Below are positions 35,125 to 61,925 of a DNA stretch of 64,000 nucleotides, piece by piece (position 1 is the stretch's first letter; every line of letters begins with the position of its first letter). The translations under genes and the position numbers were made by a program. The notes beneath the pieces were generated by a model. It saw nothing but the letters and a program-made list of their open reading frames with translations. It searched no databases and was not told the DNA's origin. Source of the stretch: Sinotaia quadrata. Its lineage: Eukaryota > Mollusca > Gastropoda > Architaenioglossa > Viviparidae. The DNA is taken from assembly GCA_028829895.1 (NCBI GenBank), contig CM054179.1:100587875-100651874 (forward strand). The letters are read 5' to 3'.

Positions 35125-36060
35125 TTCTGCTAGTAGTTTACTCCAGTCATTCGGTCTTAGTAATCTATATATATTCTCTATTTTCATTCTGTGTTCAGTC
35201 TTTTATACCAGTCATTCGGTCTTAATAACTAATATATTCTAAGTGTCTGTTTTCATTCTGTGTTGGTCACTTATACCAGTCATTCGGTCTTAGTAACTAA
35301 TATATTCTCTTTCTGTGTTCAGTATTTTTATCTCAGTTATTCGATCTTAATATTCCGAGTCCACTTGTTCAGTCTTTTATACCAGTAGTTCGGTCTTAAT
35401 AAACTGAATATTCTCTCTTTTCATTTTTTCTGTTCAGTCTTTTATAAACTAAAGATTCAATATTCATTTCATATTCAGTCTTTTTTTTTAACAGTCATTC
35501 GGTCTTAATAATTTATCATTTCTATGTTCAATCTGTGTTCAGCCTTTGAAAGCAGTCGGTCGGTCTTAATAATTTATAATTTCTGTTGGTTTTCAATCTG
35601 TGTTCAGCCTTTGAAAGCAGTTATTCGGTCTTAATAATTTATAATTTCTGTTGGTTTTCAATCTGTGTTCAGCCTTTGAAAGCAGTTATTCGGTCTTAAT
35701 AATTTATAATTTCTGTTGGTTTTCAATCTGTGTTCAGCCTTTGAAAGCAGTCGGTCGGTCTTAATGATCTATATATATTCTAATGCAGTGATTTTTATGT
35801 TGTATTCACCTTTTATGAGAGTTGTTAGGTCTTGTAAACTGTTATATTCTATGCCACGATTTTGTGTTGTATTAATGTTATATGCGAGTCATTAGGTCTT
35901 AATAATCTATGTTTTCTGTTGTGTTTATGCGATGGCAGTGAGTTTAAATATTCTATATGTTCTAACAGCTATTTTGTCACGTGTTCATTCTGCTATACCA
36001 GTCATTCTGGTAATAACTTAATTAATATTGTGACTTATTGTTCCATGTGTTCAATTTTTA
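35125..36060. repeat. ~64-66-bp minisatellite
   Basis: Imperfect units around CAGTCATTCGGTCTTAATAA and TCTGTGTTCAGCCTTTGAAA. The three units between about 35530 and 35760 are nearly identical; outer units are decayed. Confidence 0.85.
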
Positions 36061-36119
36061 ATTTTTTTTTTAATGCTGACATATAAACAATTACCTACAT
36101 ATATTCCATTAAAAATGCC

Positions 36120-36600
36120 TCGTATTTGCTATCTTACTATCTAAACATTATGATACTTACTATAAAAATAAACCGTATTAAACTATTATGCTGCACTATA
36201 AAGAAAATCCATATGCTATACTAGAAAGATGAACCGTACGCTTCACTATAAAGATTAATCTAGATTACACCAGAAAGATAAACCCTATGTTACACATAGA
36301 AAGACAAAACGTATGCTACACTAGAAAGATAAATCGTATGCTGCACTATAAGATAACCAGTATGTACACTAAAAAAATAACTATAGTTATATTATAAAGA
36401 TAACCCGTATGCTACACTAGAAAGATAAATCTAGGTTACACAATAAAGTCAAAACGTATGCTGCACTAAAAAGATATGCTACACTTTAAAGATAAATCTA
36501 GAGTATACTATAAAGACATAACGTATGCTAAACTAGATAACCCGTATGCTACACTATAAAGATAAACCGTATGCTGCATCATAACAATAAATATTATTGT
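36120..36600. repeat. ~27-30-bp minisatellite
   Basis: Units of the form GTATGCTACACTATAAAGAT with AAACC or AATCTAG linkers, around fifteen imperfect copies. Confidence 0.85.
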
Positions 36601-36940
36601 ATGCTATAAAGATATAAACAATACACTTTTAAACTTCTGAAATGTGCTACAAATGGAAATTCGCACACACATTTACTGACATATGCAAATAAATTAAGTT
36701 TGCACACACACATACACACAAATAGTACGCCGCCCTTAATTGTACATCTCCCATCCGGGTCATTCTTCTGGCCCATCCACCCAAATTCCATCTACTCGGC
36801 ATTTGCACTGCACCCCACTCTGCGCCCTTGTGTGAAATCAGCGGACGTTGGCGGTAAATATTATTCCCTAACGTATCGAAATCCGTGTATAGGCTGAACG
36901 TGTTCTTTGGGGTATTGTACTACATTATTGTATAAAATGC

Positions 36941-37025
36941 ACACGCACGCGCGCGGCCGTGTGTGTGTGTATGTGTGTGTGTGTGCGTGTGTGCGTGTGT
37001 GCGTGCGTGTGTGTGTGTGTGTGAC

Positions 37026-37067
<42 letters not shown>

Positions 37068-37085
37068 TTTGTTTGTTTGTTTGTG
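36941..37085. repeat. CG/TG alternating tract
   Basis: CACGCACGCGCGCGGCCG leads into long (GT)n with CG interruptions and ends in (GTTT)n. Alternating purine-pyrimidine, strong Z-DNA candidate. Long open frames on both strands are only repeat artefacts. Confidence 0.95.
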
Positions 37086-38170
37086 CGCAGCGAAGGATAT
37101 GAAATAATCGTGAAAAGGTCTGTGGGTCTGTGTCCTTCAAGGGGCTAAATCTTAAATGTTTAACTCGATCAGCATTCTCAGAAAGTTAAGCCAGAAACCA
37201 CCGTTTCTCGCATCCGCCTCTGACTTATCGTAAGTCAGCACTGGGCCGCGTCACGGATGTCAAAATCCTCTCTAAGCACACGGATGACGTCAGAAATCCT
37301 TACAATCAGTCGCTTCGAATCACAGTACTGCCTTAATCAGATACACTCTTGATTGCCATATCGCTGCGAATCTTGCTTGGTGCCTAATGTATCATGCAAG
37401 TCCGAGGTGGTAATTTTCCCTTGAGCTGGCAGCGAACTGCGGTTATAATTGAGGAACTAATTGGCTCTTGCAGGTCGCACCTTAGCTCGGACGGGTGAGT
37501 TCAAATGGCAATAACTGTTTGGTGACGCGTGTGCTGCTCTGTGTTTTTTTTGTTTGTTCGTTCGTAAGCTGTAAAAAAAAAGTTTGTAATAAATATCATG
37601 CTTTCGCCCATATCGTGCTCCATTAAAAAGACGTGGTCTCTGTAAAATTCTATCAAAAAGAAAATTGTTTACTTTAGACTTTCAATGAAATGACGATTTA
37701 AAAAAAATATATATTATTTTTTAAATTATTTTTTGGGGGGTTGTATAAAATTCCATTAAGACCCCTGTCTCTAGGTCTAGATTTCCATTAAATTGACATA
37801 TTTGAATTGCTCTTTAACTTTAGAATTATGAATTGGTTTTATTAAAGCTTTTGCATTGTGAACAAAAAGGGGTATTCATTTCTCAAATAAGTTAAAAGAG
37901 AAAATTTATTAATCGAAGCACTCGTTCGTACTACGAATAATTTGTTCATTTTTTAAGTGCCCATACAGCCATACCACTTGCGATAGTTAATTTGATGTAA
38001 TGACAGAAAACTTGGGAGTTTATTACCGGGTCGTTAATGATGGCTTTCAGCCGGAAGTGACATAGAAGGTAATCCGGCGCATTAAGCAAATGAATGCAAA
38101 ACTTTCATCTCCTGTTAGCGAGATGAGAAGTGTGATATCGGCCAGCTTGTAGGCTTGTATTATAAAACCC
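37086..38170. other. Intergenic, nothing recognised
   Basis: Mixed sequence, moderately CpG-containing around 37150-37500. No gene, RNA gene or element recognised. Confidence 0.5.
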
Positions 38171-38173
38171 TTT

Positions 38174-38188
38174 GTCTGTCTGTCTGTA

Positions 38189-38245
<57 letters not shown>

Positions 38246-38246
38246 T
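38174..38246. repeat. (TC)n(CA)n microsatellite
   Basis: Compound tract: TGTC repeats, then TC repeats, then CA repeats. Confidence 0.95.
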
Positions 38247-38523
38247 ACATATGAACGCACGCAAACACATAGATGCATACAGGGGATTAGGAGTTGAACA
38301 CCCATACACACACCCAAAACCGATCATTTTTTTAATTTTACAGTTCAGACCGACATATCTTCTTCATAGTTCAAGATTGTCAAACTCAGTAATTATATAG
38401 CGCTTAGAGATCTAATTACCAAGCTAAACTATAATAATTAATCGACTAAGAATGAAATTTCTTCGCAGAAGCTGGCATCACTATTTACACAGTGAAAAAC
38501 AAACTCATCGCGGTCCGACGTCC

Positions 38524-38547
38524 TGGGGGGGGGAGGGGGAGGGGAGA
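38524..38547 (+). other. G-quadruplex-capable tract
   Basis: Runs of nine, five and four G separated by single A. It meets the four-G-run rule when the long run is split. No gene adjacent. Confidence 0.6.
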
Positions 38548-38697
38548 ATCCGATTTTAGGGGGACAAGTCACAAAGAAAAAAATGTCACAGGGAAAAGAG
38601 TAACAAGAAAAAAGTCACAGGAAGTACAGTCACATTATATGTTAAGTATAAAGTCGTAAGTGTCAGTCTGTATGTGCTAACCTATAAGTGAAGCAAG

Positions 38698-38766
38698 AAA
38701 TGGCACGGAGGTTAACTGGTCGTTCAAGATGTGCGTGGTTCAAACCCCGTTCGGGGTGATAAACGC
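38698..38766 (+). mobile_element. tRNA-like / SINE fragment
   Basis: TGGCACGGAGG (38701 onward) resembles an A box and GGTTCAAACCC (38737-38747) is a perfect pol III B box, followed by a CCCCG-TTC-GGGG hairpin. The arms do not fold as a proper tRNA, so a SINE or tRNA pseudogene is more likely. Confidence 0.4.
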
Positions 38767-38899
38767 TACTATTCATGCGCGCGTGTTTGTGTCTTTGGTG
38801 TGCGCGAGCGTGTATTTTATATATCGTATAAATGCATTCTAATTCATACATTTTTTAAAATCAATTGTAAGGCCATATGCACGTTTATTATTGACTGAA

Positions 38900-41200
38900 T
38901 AACAGTGAATGGAAGTAAGCGACGGCTCATTAGTTTTCACTAGTGCCATATCTTCAGTGTTAGACGCGCTGCAGCGTTTTGAGAAAAACCGCCTCCCATA
39001 CCATCAGCCCAACGGCGTTTTCGTTCTGCATTAAAAATAATTTTGATCTACATAAAGAATCGTAATTGTTGTTGTTGAAGGGTGGGTTGGGGGTGGATAT
39101 TTTCTCTGATGTTTTCGTAAAATTATTTTTACATCGATCGTGCCCTGTAAATTATGCTTCTGTAATTAAGTTTTGATTTTAATTTTATTAAGCCTAGAAA
39201 AATACCTTGTCCCGCAGAGTAACAAATTGTAATACTTGAGCCAAGAACAGATTCCTAAAAATTGTCACATATTTTTCACATTTGGTTGAGTGTCATTTAT
39301 CGCATCTAGCTGAATGTTCGTTTCTCTTTTAATGACCTTTCTCTCAGACTCAGCCGCCATACCGCTGATCTCGACTGTCGGTTCAACAGCCTTCCTTTAT
39401 AGACCCTAATTATCGTCAACTGACGTTTGGAGTCATGATCTGAAAAAAAAAATTAATTTTACGGACTATTTTTGGTCTGTCTTAGGACCTCCAAAAGTAC
39501 TCCCCTATTCAGCACTTCATTTTTATAAAATGTGGTCATGCCGCATGTGAATTGAAGCCCCCCTCCCCTCCCAATCGCCATATAAAACTGCAAGTAATGC
39601 AATTAAAACAGAATGCAATATGGCATATTTAAATGTATATTCAGTATAAGACAAGTAAAACAATTTTGTGAAATAACTTTAATTTAATTTAATTTAATGT
39701 TACCAATTAGACAAATGTCATAAAAAAATGTTCTATGTTAATCAGTGGTGTTTGAATAATTTACTTGAAAGTGGTGTTATTGTTCATATTGATGACTATC
39801 TTTTGCTCACAGCTTTGTTTGCAGAAATGTCAGTTTTCAGAATATGTTGTCTAAAGTAAAGTTATTTTATAGTATAGTCTATTATTACCAAGTAAGGACC
39901 ATTTTACAGCATGTGAAAACCATTTTACAGCATGTCAACAACAATAACAAAAATGTTGGGATGGGTGAATAGTTGACAGAGATATGGGGGAAGACGGAAA
40001 TGAATGAATGAAAGAGGGAATGGAAGAGGTGATAGATTCGTAATAAGTGGAAAGAGAGACTGTGAGAGAAAGACAGAAAGAAACCCTTTTTTCATCATCA
40101 TCATCATCATCATCATTCAGCTCCTTGCCACTCAATAATTTTAATCCAAAATCTTCCTCCTTTCAATCATCTTCATATTATTGTGAAAGTCAACTGCATT
40201 GTGAATCGTACTGGTGTGTTTTAACTGATTTTTATTTTTCATTGGCATGCGATTGTTGTCAGCGCTCATCCCTTGCTTTTCATTTCTATGAAATTACAAT
40301 AGCAGTTCAATAAACTACCCCCCCCCCATCTCTCTCTATCTGTTTGTCTTTCTATCTCTCTGTCTACCCATCCATTCATTTATCTATGATTTAGATATGC
40401 CTGTATGTGTACATATATGCCTACACACATATACACGCATGCAATGTATAATGGTCACATGCATAGGGAAAATACAGGAAAATTAAAAATTAGTCCCCTA
40501 TCCATTTACGCTCCCAGAACATCACACATACACGCACTCACTACCTCACGCACACATTTTTCACACACACACACACACTCTCTCACACGCTCACACACAC
40601 ACAGCAAATAATTTGCTCTCATAGTCTGGAAATTCACAGGATAGATCTAAGTTCAAGTTCGCCTAAACACCCCGTCTCGCACATAATTAATCTGGACCTG
40701 TTTACACCTTATGATTAAATGTGCTTGTCAATCTTCCATTGATTTCTCGCGCATTGTGATAAGCGCCATTCAGCCAATCCAACCTCGATGTCGAGGCAGT
40801 TTATCCTCTTCTGACACTGCCAGACTATAATCATGAATAATCCAAAAGTCAAAGAGAATCTTTTGCGTGTGTGTATTTTTGCGCTGAGATGGCATTTAAA
40901 TGATGACTGAATTTTTATCAGAAAAGGAAGGTTATTGGCAGAGTTTCTCTTAGCACCTGTTGTTCCTGACATTTTGCCTTGATTTGAATTCGACTGGCAA
41001 GTCGTTCTGCCGTTTCTCTTTATTGCGTGTGACAATGGGTCCTCGATAGCTTACCTGGATGCAATCAGGTTCGGTCCACTTTCATAGTTAGAGCGCAAAA
41101 TCAGCCCAGGCCGAAAGCGCTTCCCATAATTAAACAACAGCAACATCATTATATCGGCCATCTCACAACTCACACATCATCACCATTCTAAGTCTTTTCT
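38900..41200. other. Intergenic, SEM1-ACE, mostly unique
   Basis: No gene supported. Holds the (TCA)n noted separately, a C-rich run near 40317-40327 and a short CA-rich stretch near 40560-40605. The longest open frame (41035-40715, minus strand) has no recognisable domain and no splice-site support. Confidence 0.5.
40092..40117. repeat. (TCA)n microsatellite
   Basis: About eight TCA triplets. Poly-Asp and poly-Met open frames across it are artefacts. Confidence 0.9.
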
Positions 41201-41207
41201 TTCAACA

Positions 41208-41311
41208 GCACTCCACTTTGTCTTTCATCATCTTCAACTCTCACAACAGCGGTACACTTCGTGCCAGGTAGCGAAATCGGCTGATAGCCGGAAGGTGCCA
41301 TCATCCTAAGA
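41208..41311 (+). repeat. Dispersed hairpin element, copy 2
   Basis: Same layout as 31331-31425. Outer stem GGTAGC (41267-41272) / GGTGCC (41294-41299) with one G-G mismatch, internal loop GAAAT/GAA, inner stem CGGC/GCCG, loop TGATA. Confidence 0.5.
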
Positions 41312-41654
41312 TCATCATTCATTATTAATCTACCATGCTAACACCGGATGTTGGCTTTTTCTTCTCCCTTCGCGTTGTGCGGGTGAGTTAAGATTGCTTG
41401 GTTATAGTTACAATCGCTTACATATTTAACTTACCTTGTCTTGGGAAGTAATGACCTTGGCCCTTTCGGTTTTAGATGTGCCTGAAATAGAAAGCCCACC
41501 CCGTTTCTTTTTGTTTTCTTACTCGTCCAACACAAAATTGTTCTGCTTTGAACCTTGCCCTCTGTATTTAATTGTTGGCGATATTTTTATTCAGGATTTT
41601 ACGACTAAACATTATCTATCAATTTAAGCAGATGAAATATTTTGTTTTATTGCA

Positions 41655-41656
<2 letters not shown>

Positions 41657-41724
<68 letters not shown>
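41657..41724. repeat. (TG)34 microsatellite
   Basis: Uninterrupted TG tract followed by AATTC. Confidence 0.97.
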
Positions 41725-41727
<3 letters not shown>

Positions 41728-41829
41728 TCTTTATACTTCTCTTTTAAACGCACAAATAAAAACAATTTCTTGTCAATCAATGCATATTCACAATATACAG
41801 TTCAAAAAAGAAAAACAGTGTTCCAGTAA

Positions 41830-44200
41830 CAGCAATATGGAATGGCATTGCCAATCTGTAAAAGGATAAGAAAGTTGTGAGGTGGGACAAAATTATTTAC
41901 AGTGGGTATCAACTGTGATATCATTAAGATCACTATTTACATTTACAGTAGGTACGAGTGGTCAAACACAGTTGACTGTCATCCCAGAAGTTACTAAAAT
42001 ACCGTAAACAGAAGTCAAAGAAGACTACATGATCAGGTCAAATTTTCAGTGATAATTAGCTTGTAAAATAGCAGAGGAACTGAGAAGAGACTTTGCTTGT
42101 TGTAGTCGTTGCCTAATTACCTTTTCATTTCATTCATTTTACGGCCAGTCGGTCAGTGTTCAAAGTTGTAAAATGTGTTGCTCCCTAGGCCGTTACACCC
42201 AATGACCATGTTGTGACATGTTGAGTGGCATCTTATCTATTATCTTCTCACTTTGCATATATGTTAATGTGGAAACTGACGTAGGCCTATATTAAATAGA
42301 AGTGTCAGTGATACTACTTATATATTTTGGTTAACTGGATTGCCAGCCTAATGTGATGGATACATTAAAAAATAATTACTGACCTATTTCAGTACTTTTT
42401 TTTTACTCCAGCAATCCAACATATCTGTACTACAAGCTAAAATTATATTGACTTACCAACATCGTATATAATATGTGATATTATGTGATTCTTCTTTTGG
42501 GGGTTGCAGTGGGCTTAGATCTGTAGCTTCCAGCCACAGTACAATAAAATCGAATTCAAAACATTGTTTCTTTAGCATTCAAGAATAAACTACATGCGAA
42601 TACAATTCTATACAAGACATGATATAAATGATATAATTCTCAGTCACCTCATTGGATGCAGGAAAAAACTCAGAATGTGATCCCAAGATACGTTAATGCT
42701 AGCAAAATACTTTCCCGTTAAATTTACATTATTTAGCAATTAATTAGAACATATTCTTAAATACATGTCTTATAGTGGTAAGCGGTATGTTCTTTAACTA
42801 CAAATGCATGCATATGTATGATGCTGACGCTGCGTCATTGGATGACACAATATGTATGACGTAGGTACTTAGTCTCAGAAAGAATCAAAATATTTGAATG
42901 ATACATTTGCAAGTATCAGGGCTTGCCGAGCTTTCCTTTTACTTATGAACTCTAAATATTAAATATTTATGAATTTTCTTTGGATGAATTTATTTCATTC
43001 GATTCTGGAGTCTTTGAGACTTCTGCTGAACATTAAATAAAAGAAAAGCTTGCTAACGTGGATGTAGTCATGGTCTGTCCACTTAGCATGTAATGTCCGA
43101 TTGCATGATGTATCTAGCACGGAAATGGACTTTATATCAAAGGGAAATAAATGAGGGCTGACGCTTTTGAAAGGTAACACATACACGTTTATTAATTAGC
43201 CCATAATTAGATTATATATTAATATGCATAAGCATGCCAAATAAATGCATTTCAAGAAAGAAGTGATAAGTTTCCTTTACTGTTGACATCATAGGATGCG
43301 CGGGAATTATGGGTCTTAAGTTCATTCAGTGAATATCAGATGCGAATTGTGGGATATATTTGTGGAATTCTTCATTTCCAAACGAGGTATAACATAGCGA
43401 CCATCACAGTTGAAATATATCCTATTTTTATGATGTAGTCAGCACTGTACTGTTCTGACAAATGCTACTGTTTTCTAATAATGAATTGAATTTCTAATTT
43501 CTAATTTAAATTGAATTACCATTATTATGTACGTATACAGTGTAATTCTTAATTTTACTTCGCATCAGTTGTGCAAAGCGTCAATTCCCATCAGAATGGT
43601 ATATAATGATGGCCTTTTTGTTACTGTGCATAAGAGAACAACTTCGTCATACTTCTTTGCAAATTTACTTAGTTGTCACTTCATCAACATTCTATGTTTG
43701 CTGTTATAGTATTTTTATCCTTGGTGTTTCGTGAGTTAAAATTAGAATTTCCAGGTATCTTCGGGGTTTGACGTCACTAGAGGTCTTAGAGGTCGTCTGT
43801 GAGTGTTTCGCTTCCCCCCCCCCCTCTCCCACTTACTCATTGGGAGAGTTCTCATTGAAAATGAATTCTGGGGTTGGGGGAGGGGGCCATGGTGGCGTAT
43901 CCCTATTTTATTTTTTTAATTTAGTTTGTGTTTGGAAATCTATGAGTACTTTGTTTATCTGTATTGTTTTATTGGGCAGATTAGTGTTTCTGTTGAGAAA
44001 GGCATTTCTGTTTATTCTACTTTGGGTTTGAGTGTTGTTCGATGTAAGCCTGTGGTTTGAACATTGTAACAGAAATTGTTGTATTGTATTGTTTTCTCTA
44101 CAATTTGAGGTTTTCAGTGTTGATCTGACGTGGTATTTTTCTATTTGATCAAAAAATATCCTTCCTTTAATGTTACTGAAGAACATACTCGCTTCTAATG
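41830..44200. other. Intergenic, nothing recognised
   Basis: AT-rich sequence with a C-run at about 43815-43827. No coding, RNA or mobile feature that I can support. Confidence 0.5.
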
Positions 44201-44222
44201 TCATTGGCTTCTGATATATCCA

Positions 44223-44259
44223 GCCATCCATCTATCTATCTATCCATCCATCATCCATC

Positions 44260-44311
<52 letters not shown>

Positions 44312-44380
44312 CGTCCGTCCGTCTCTGTGTGTATCTATATATCTATCTATCTATCTATCTCGTCCATCTATCTATCTATA

Positions 44381-44433
<53 letters not shown>

Positions 44434-44459
44434 GTCTGTCTATCTATCTATCTATCTAT
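44223..44459. repeat. (ATCT)n tetranucleotide microsatellite
   Basis: Long ATCT array with ATCC, CGTC and GTCT interruptions. The Ser-Ile-Tyr-Leu open frame is an artefact. Confidence 0.97.
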
Positions 44460-45734
44460 GTTTTTTAAAGACAGGTTTTCTTCTTTAATTTAAGAAAGCA
44501 ACATTATGTTCTTATATTAATTTAGTAGTTCATCATTAGCTAAATAATCAGCATGGCTAATAGATAGATAGACAGAAAGAATTTCACATTGATTTAACCA
44601 TTATTAATACTGTTAAGTGCTATGCTCTTTGAATAAATCTGTGAAAGAGTGTATTTTAAATTTAGTTTTGAAAGGGAGAATAAATAATCAGTGGATCATA
44701 TATTATTATTAATGTATGTCTTGAAGGCTGTTATTGTTGATAAATGTCGATAGAGGGTAATATAATTCATGTGTTTTTCTTGCACTCATTTGTGACTGAC
44801 ATCTAAAAAAGTAAGATGAATCTAGAAACATATGACACGGAAATGAGAAGCGTTTGTTTCTGAAACTGGTTCGGTAACACTAAGTTACCTTTCTGCAAAC
44901 GACATAATGTTGATTCGACTGTTCTCCCATTACCTATATCCGACTACGGATTGTGAATCCATATCAAAAGCAAGATTGATGTACTTTAAATTTAAAGTTC
45001 AAAATAGTTCTTTGGGGATTGGGCTATTAAACAAGAAAATGCAATGCTTGTACACGTTCGTGGCTTTTAAAATTTTTTATCCTTAAAAGTATTTATTGAA
45101 TTGGTTGTGTTAAAAGTATGTTGGGCTTAGGTTCCTCATGACTAGGTCTTAAGCAGACAGCTTTCACTGCTGAATACGTCAGTTAACATCAGATTGCTAA
45201 ATAAATATACATTCTATTTTTATAAAATACATAATTTGCTTAGCTTGCTTATCCAGGTCTAAAAGAAATAGGTGTCAGCAAAGTTGCAGCCTATTTTCTG
45301 GTGTTGGCGGTGGTTTTTATCCTCACTGTAAAAATATCTCGGGCGCATTATCTGACAGGAAAAGAGAATTACTTTTTTGGATTTCTTGTCAAGAACACCG
45401 TTCCGCTCATAGAAAAAATGAAATCCAACATTGAATAAAATTGCCAACACATTTCGACAGACAGTTTTAAAAAAAAACTCTGTATGTATTCAGCTCACAG
45501 TACAAGGTTTGTGCATTCTTAAATATACCGATTAGATGGTCTATGTGTTTATTTGTATGTGTGTATGGTACGTGTGTGCATTTTTGTATGTGCGTATGTG
45601 CATGCATGTGCTTTTGTGTGTGTGTATGTGTGTGTGTGTGTGTGTGCTTGGGATTGAGAAGGAAGGGGTGAGGGGGGTGATATCTAACTTGAGCAAGGAG
45701 AAGCAATGTTAAGAAAGAAGACTGCTTATGTGAC

Positions 45735-45990
45735 TCACTTTACAATGATTATTTTTAAAAGTACACAGAGTGATAGTATAAAAATGGAAGCCTTAACCTC
45801 AGTTGACTAAGATTATCTTAAATGTACACACATAGTGATAGTACCTAAAAATTGAAGCCTTTCTCAGTTGACTAAGATTATCTTAAAAGTACACAGAGTG
45901 ATAGTACCTAAAAATTGAAGCATTAACCTCAGTTGACTAAGATTATCTTAAATGTACACAGTATGATAGTGCGTAAAAATGGAAACTGTG
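45735..45990. repeat. 65-bp tandem repeat, about four units
   Basis: CTCAGTTGACTAAGATTATC starts at 45798, 45863 and 45928, with a partial unit on either side. Confidence 0.9.
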
Positions 45991-46369
45991 ACAGCAAAGT
46001 TGCCTGCCCATATTTATGAAATCATTATCGTATTTATGCTGCTAATATTTAATGTAGCAAGAATTTAATGCAGACTTCTTGCACTGCACCTTAAGAAATG
46101 TGTAAGGAAGTCAGAATTTTCCAGAACCATAGCTAAACGATAGCCTGAAGCAAGGTTACCACGTCATCCTTTGTGGAAGTTTTCATGGTCGACGTTTCTT
46201 TGAAGTGAGCAAACCAGGCTGAGTAATAAACAACTCCTCCAGTGAGACAAACGAGTTCTAGTTCTAATTCCAGTTCTAGGCCAGTTCTAAGCGACCATTG
46301 ATCTGATACTGGTCAATAACAAATCTAACCAGTAAGAGTCAGGCAGAAAGTGACCTCGGGAAAAATTCC

Positions 46370-46419
46370 TTGTTCTTAACACTTTGGCTTCTTCTGTGGT
46401 CAAGTCTGGTCGTGAGCTG
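46370..46419 (+). other. ACE: Possible ACE 5' UTR exon
   Basis: GTGAGCTG|GTGAGT at 46419/46420 is a strong donor, and the ACE start codon at 46993 directly follows a plausible acceptor (GGTATTTCCAG). The start of this exon is not visible; 46370 is nominal. Confidence 0.3.
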
Positions 46420-46992
46420 GTGAGTTATTTGACTGATAAAGAAAGAGTGGACTTGGAAATATTTTCTTGCATTTAGAACTATTAATTTGAATGTTGTCAT
46501 GTGCTTCCATCAATGTATTCACTATTATCAATCGATCACAGGCGATAATACATTACCTGTGTGTTGATAAAGATGACTTATCTGTTCATGTTTACATATT
46601 TCTCAACAGTGAACGAGATTAAATAGACGTTGAAATTGAAACAAATTAACCCACATATTTGTATGTATGTCGATCTCCAGAAAAGAGCAAATTCCCTCTT
46701 AATTAAACAAATTTTAATTAATAGCTTTCACATAATGTTAGTAAACTAGTTATAAACGTATATACACTGTATTTGATAAGCATCGAAGTGGAACAAAAGT
46801 GGGATAATTACATGATAGCTAAATAATCATATTGGTTGAAAAAGAAGTACGGTGTGTAGAGAGTCGTGCAATTTGTATACTACAAAGGGAGCGAACTGGA
46901 TTAACATGACCTCTGACAACAATTTACATTTTTATTCTTCCAGGGGAACGGACTAGATTAACATGAATTTCTAAATTTGTCGGTATTTCCAG

Positions 46993-60315
<13,323 letters not shown>

Positions 60316-60861
60316 TGCTCTCGACATTATTGCTCTGTTGTAGGGTTTCCTGCTAAAGGTTTCTGTCTCTCTTGATCATCTATTTACTCTAAGGAAATGA
60401 AGGACTCTGGCGCGACCATCGTGACGTACTTGAAGAGGCTTGTTCGGGCATCCAGGGAATGACTCACCTACAGTTTTCAGTCACGTCCCCGCCCACGATC
60501 ATATATTTATATTAGCAAACAGTATGTTGTAAATGTTATCTAGCATGCAGTTTGGTGCACATGTTATCTACTAGTATGCATTTTGGTGCGCATTTTATCT
60601 ACTAGCATGCAGTTTGGTGCAAATGTTATCTAACATGCAGTTTGGTGCACCTGTTATCTAACATAAAGTTTGTTGACATTGTTATCTAACATAAAGTTTA
60701 TTGTACATGTTATCTAACATACCGTTTGGGGCGAATGTTATCTAGCATACAGTTGGGTGGCTCTTCCACCCTTGACAAAAGCATCCCCAACATATGAACT
60801 ACTGATTCCACATGATTACCTTTTTTCTGAAGACATGTCACGCGGTGCCGCTCCAAATAAA
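60316..60861 (+). other. ACE: Probable ACE 3' UTR
   Basis: Follows the TAG at 60313-60315. Contains a ~28-bp minisatellite (about 60510-60760, units TATCTAGCATGCAGTTTGGT). AATAAA at 60856-60861 with a GT-rich stretch after it is the best polyadenylation signal; a second AATAAA is at 60978-60983. Confidence 0.45.
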
Positions 60862-61850
60862 TGTCTGTGTACTGCATGTCTTGTTTCCTGGTTAAAAACA
60901 CAATGGTGCACGTAGAGTACATCCATATTTAAATCTCTATGCCACATTTTTCTTGTAATTGTTCAAATATTAATCAGAATAAAAGAAGAAACAAAAGAAA
61001 ACTGTACATTTCATAGTTAGTTGATGACAAAGAGAAAGATCTGCGGTGATCTCATGCTTGACTGATACGTTCAAAAATGTCATTGATATCGTGCATCGCA
61101 AAATAAATCACAAAGATCACTTAACCTTTCTGCATTTTCACGTTCGTTATTAAGTAAAGTTAAATAGGTGTTCGTAGTGGTACAAATACATAACCATGCG
61201 AGACAGTGAAAAATGAGAGTAACTGTGGTTATTCTGGTTGACTTAACCATACAGTTTTCCACATACTTCCAAGGCACTCCTGTAGAATCCTCCAGTACAG
61301 ACTATCATAGCACATTTAGCCCAGTCCTACTTTTGCAGACGTAAACAATAACCGTCGTCGTTCTTATCACGATGAAAGTAATCTAAACAATTATACTCTT
61401 GCAAGCTTTATGTCCTTATACAGACAACACCAACTTGTTAATCTACTTCAGGGGTAGGAGTTGACATCATCTTTTAGCTTCCATCAAAGTTAGAATGTCT
61501 GCAGCAGGCATGCTACAACAATATGATGTTGCTCATCATTTTGATGGCAGATAGAGCAAATACAACCTGTATGGATGCTAACAGTACACACCGTGACGTC
61601 ATATTTGCAATGCATTTGCTTGCCCACACTTATACAGTGTAAAAATTTGTTAATACAAAATCTATGATCGTGGGCGGAGGCCTCAGTTCCTGCAGGTCAT
61701 TTCTGCTAACAATTTTTTTCCTACCATAAAACAAAATAATGCTCAAGTTATGTCATTGTTTTATTTTAGTCCTTAAATAAATTCATGTGCCTCCGTGGTG
61801 TTTCTAAATTGAATCATACATGCACACGCGCACTCACATACGTACAAACA

Positions 61851-61922
<72 letters not shown>
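61851..61922. repeat. (CA)n microsatellite
   Basis: About 35 CA units, preceded by imperfect CA-rich sequence. Confidence 0.97.

Positions 61923-61925
<3 letters not shown>

Noticed and set aside
36907..37148. Val-Cys or His-Thr-rich open frames
   Set aside because: Translation of (GT)n on either strand.
38698..38766. Functional tRNA gene
   Set aside because: Only the A and B boxes are recognisable; the T arm and acceptor stem do not pair.
44198..44488. Open frame of repeated Ser-Ile-Tyr-Leu
   Set aside because: Translation of an ATCT microsatellite.
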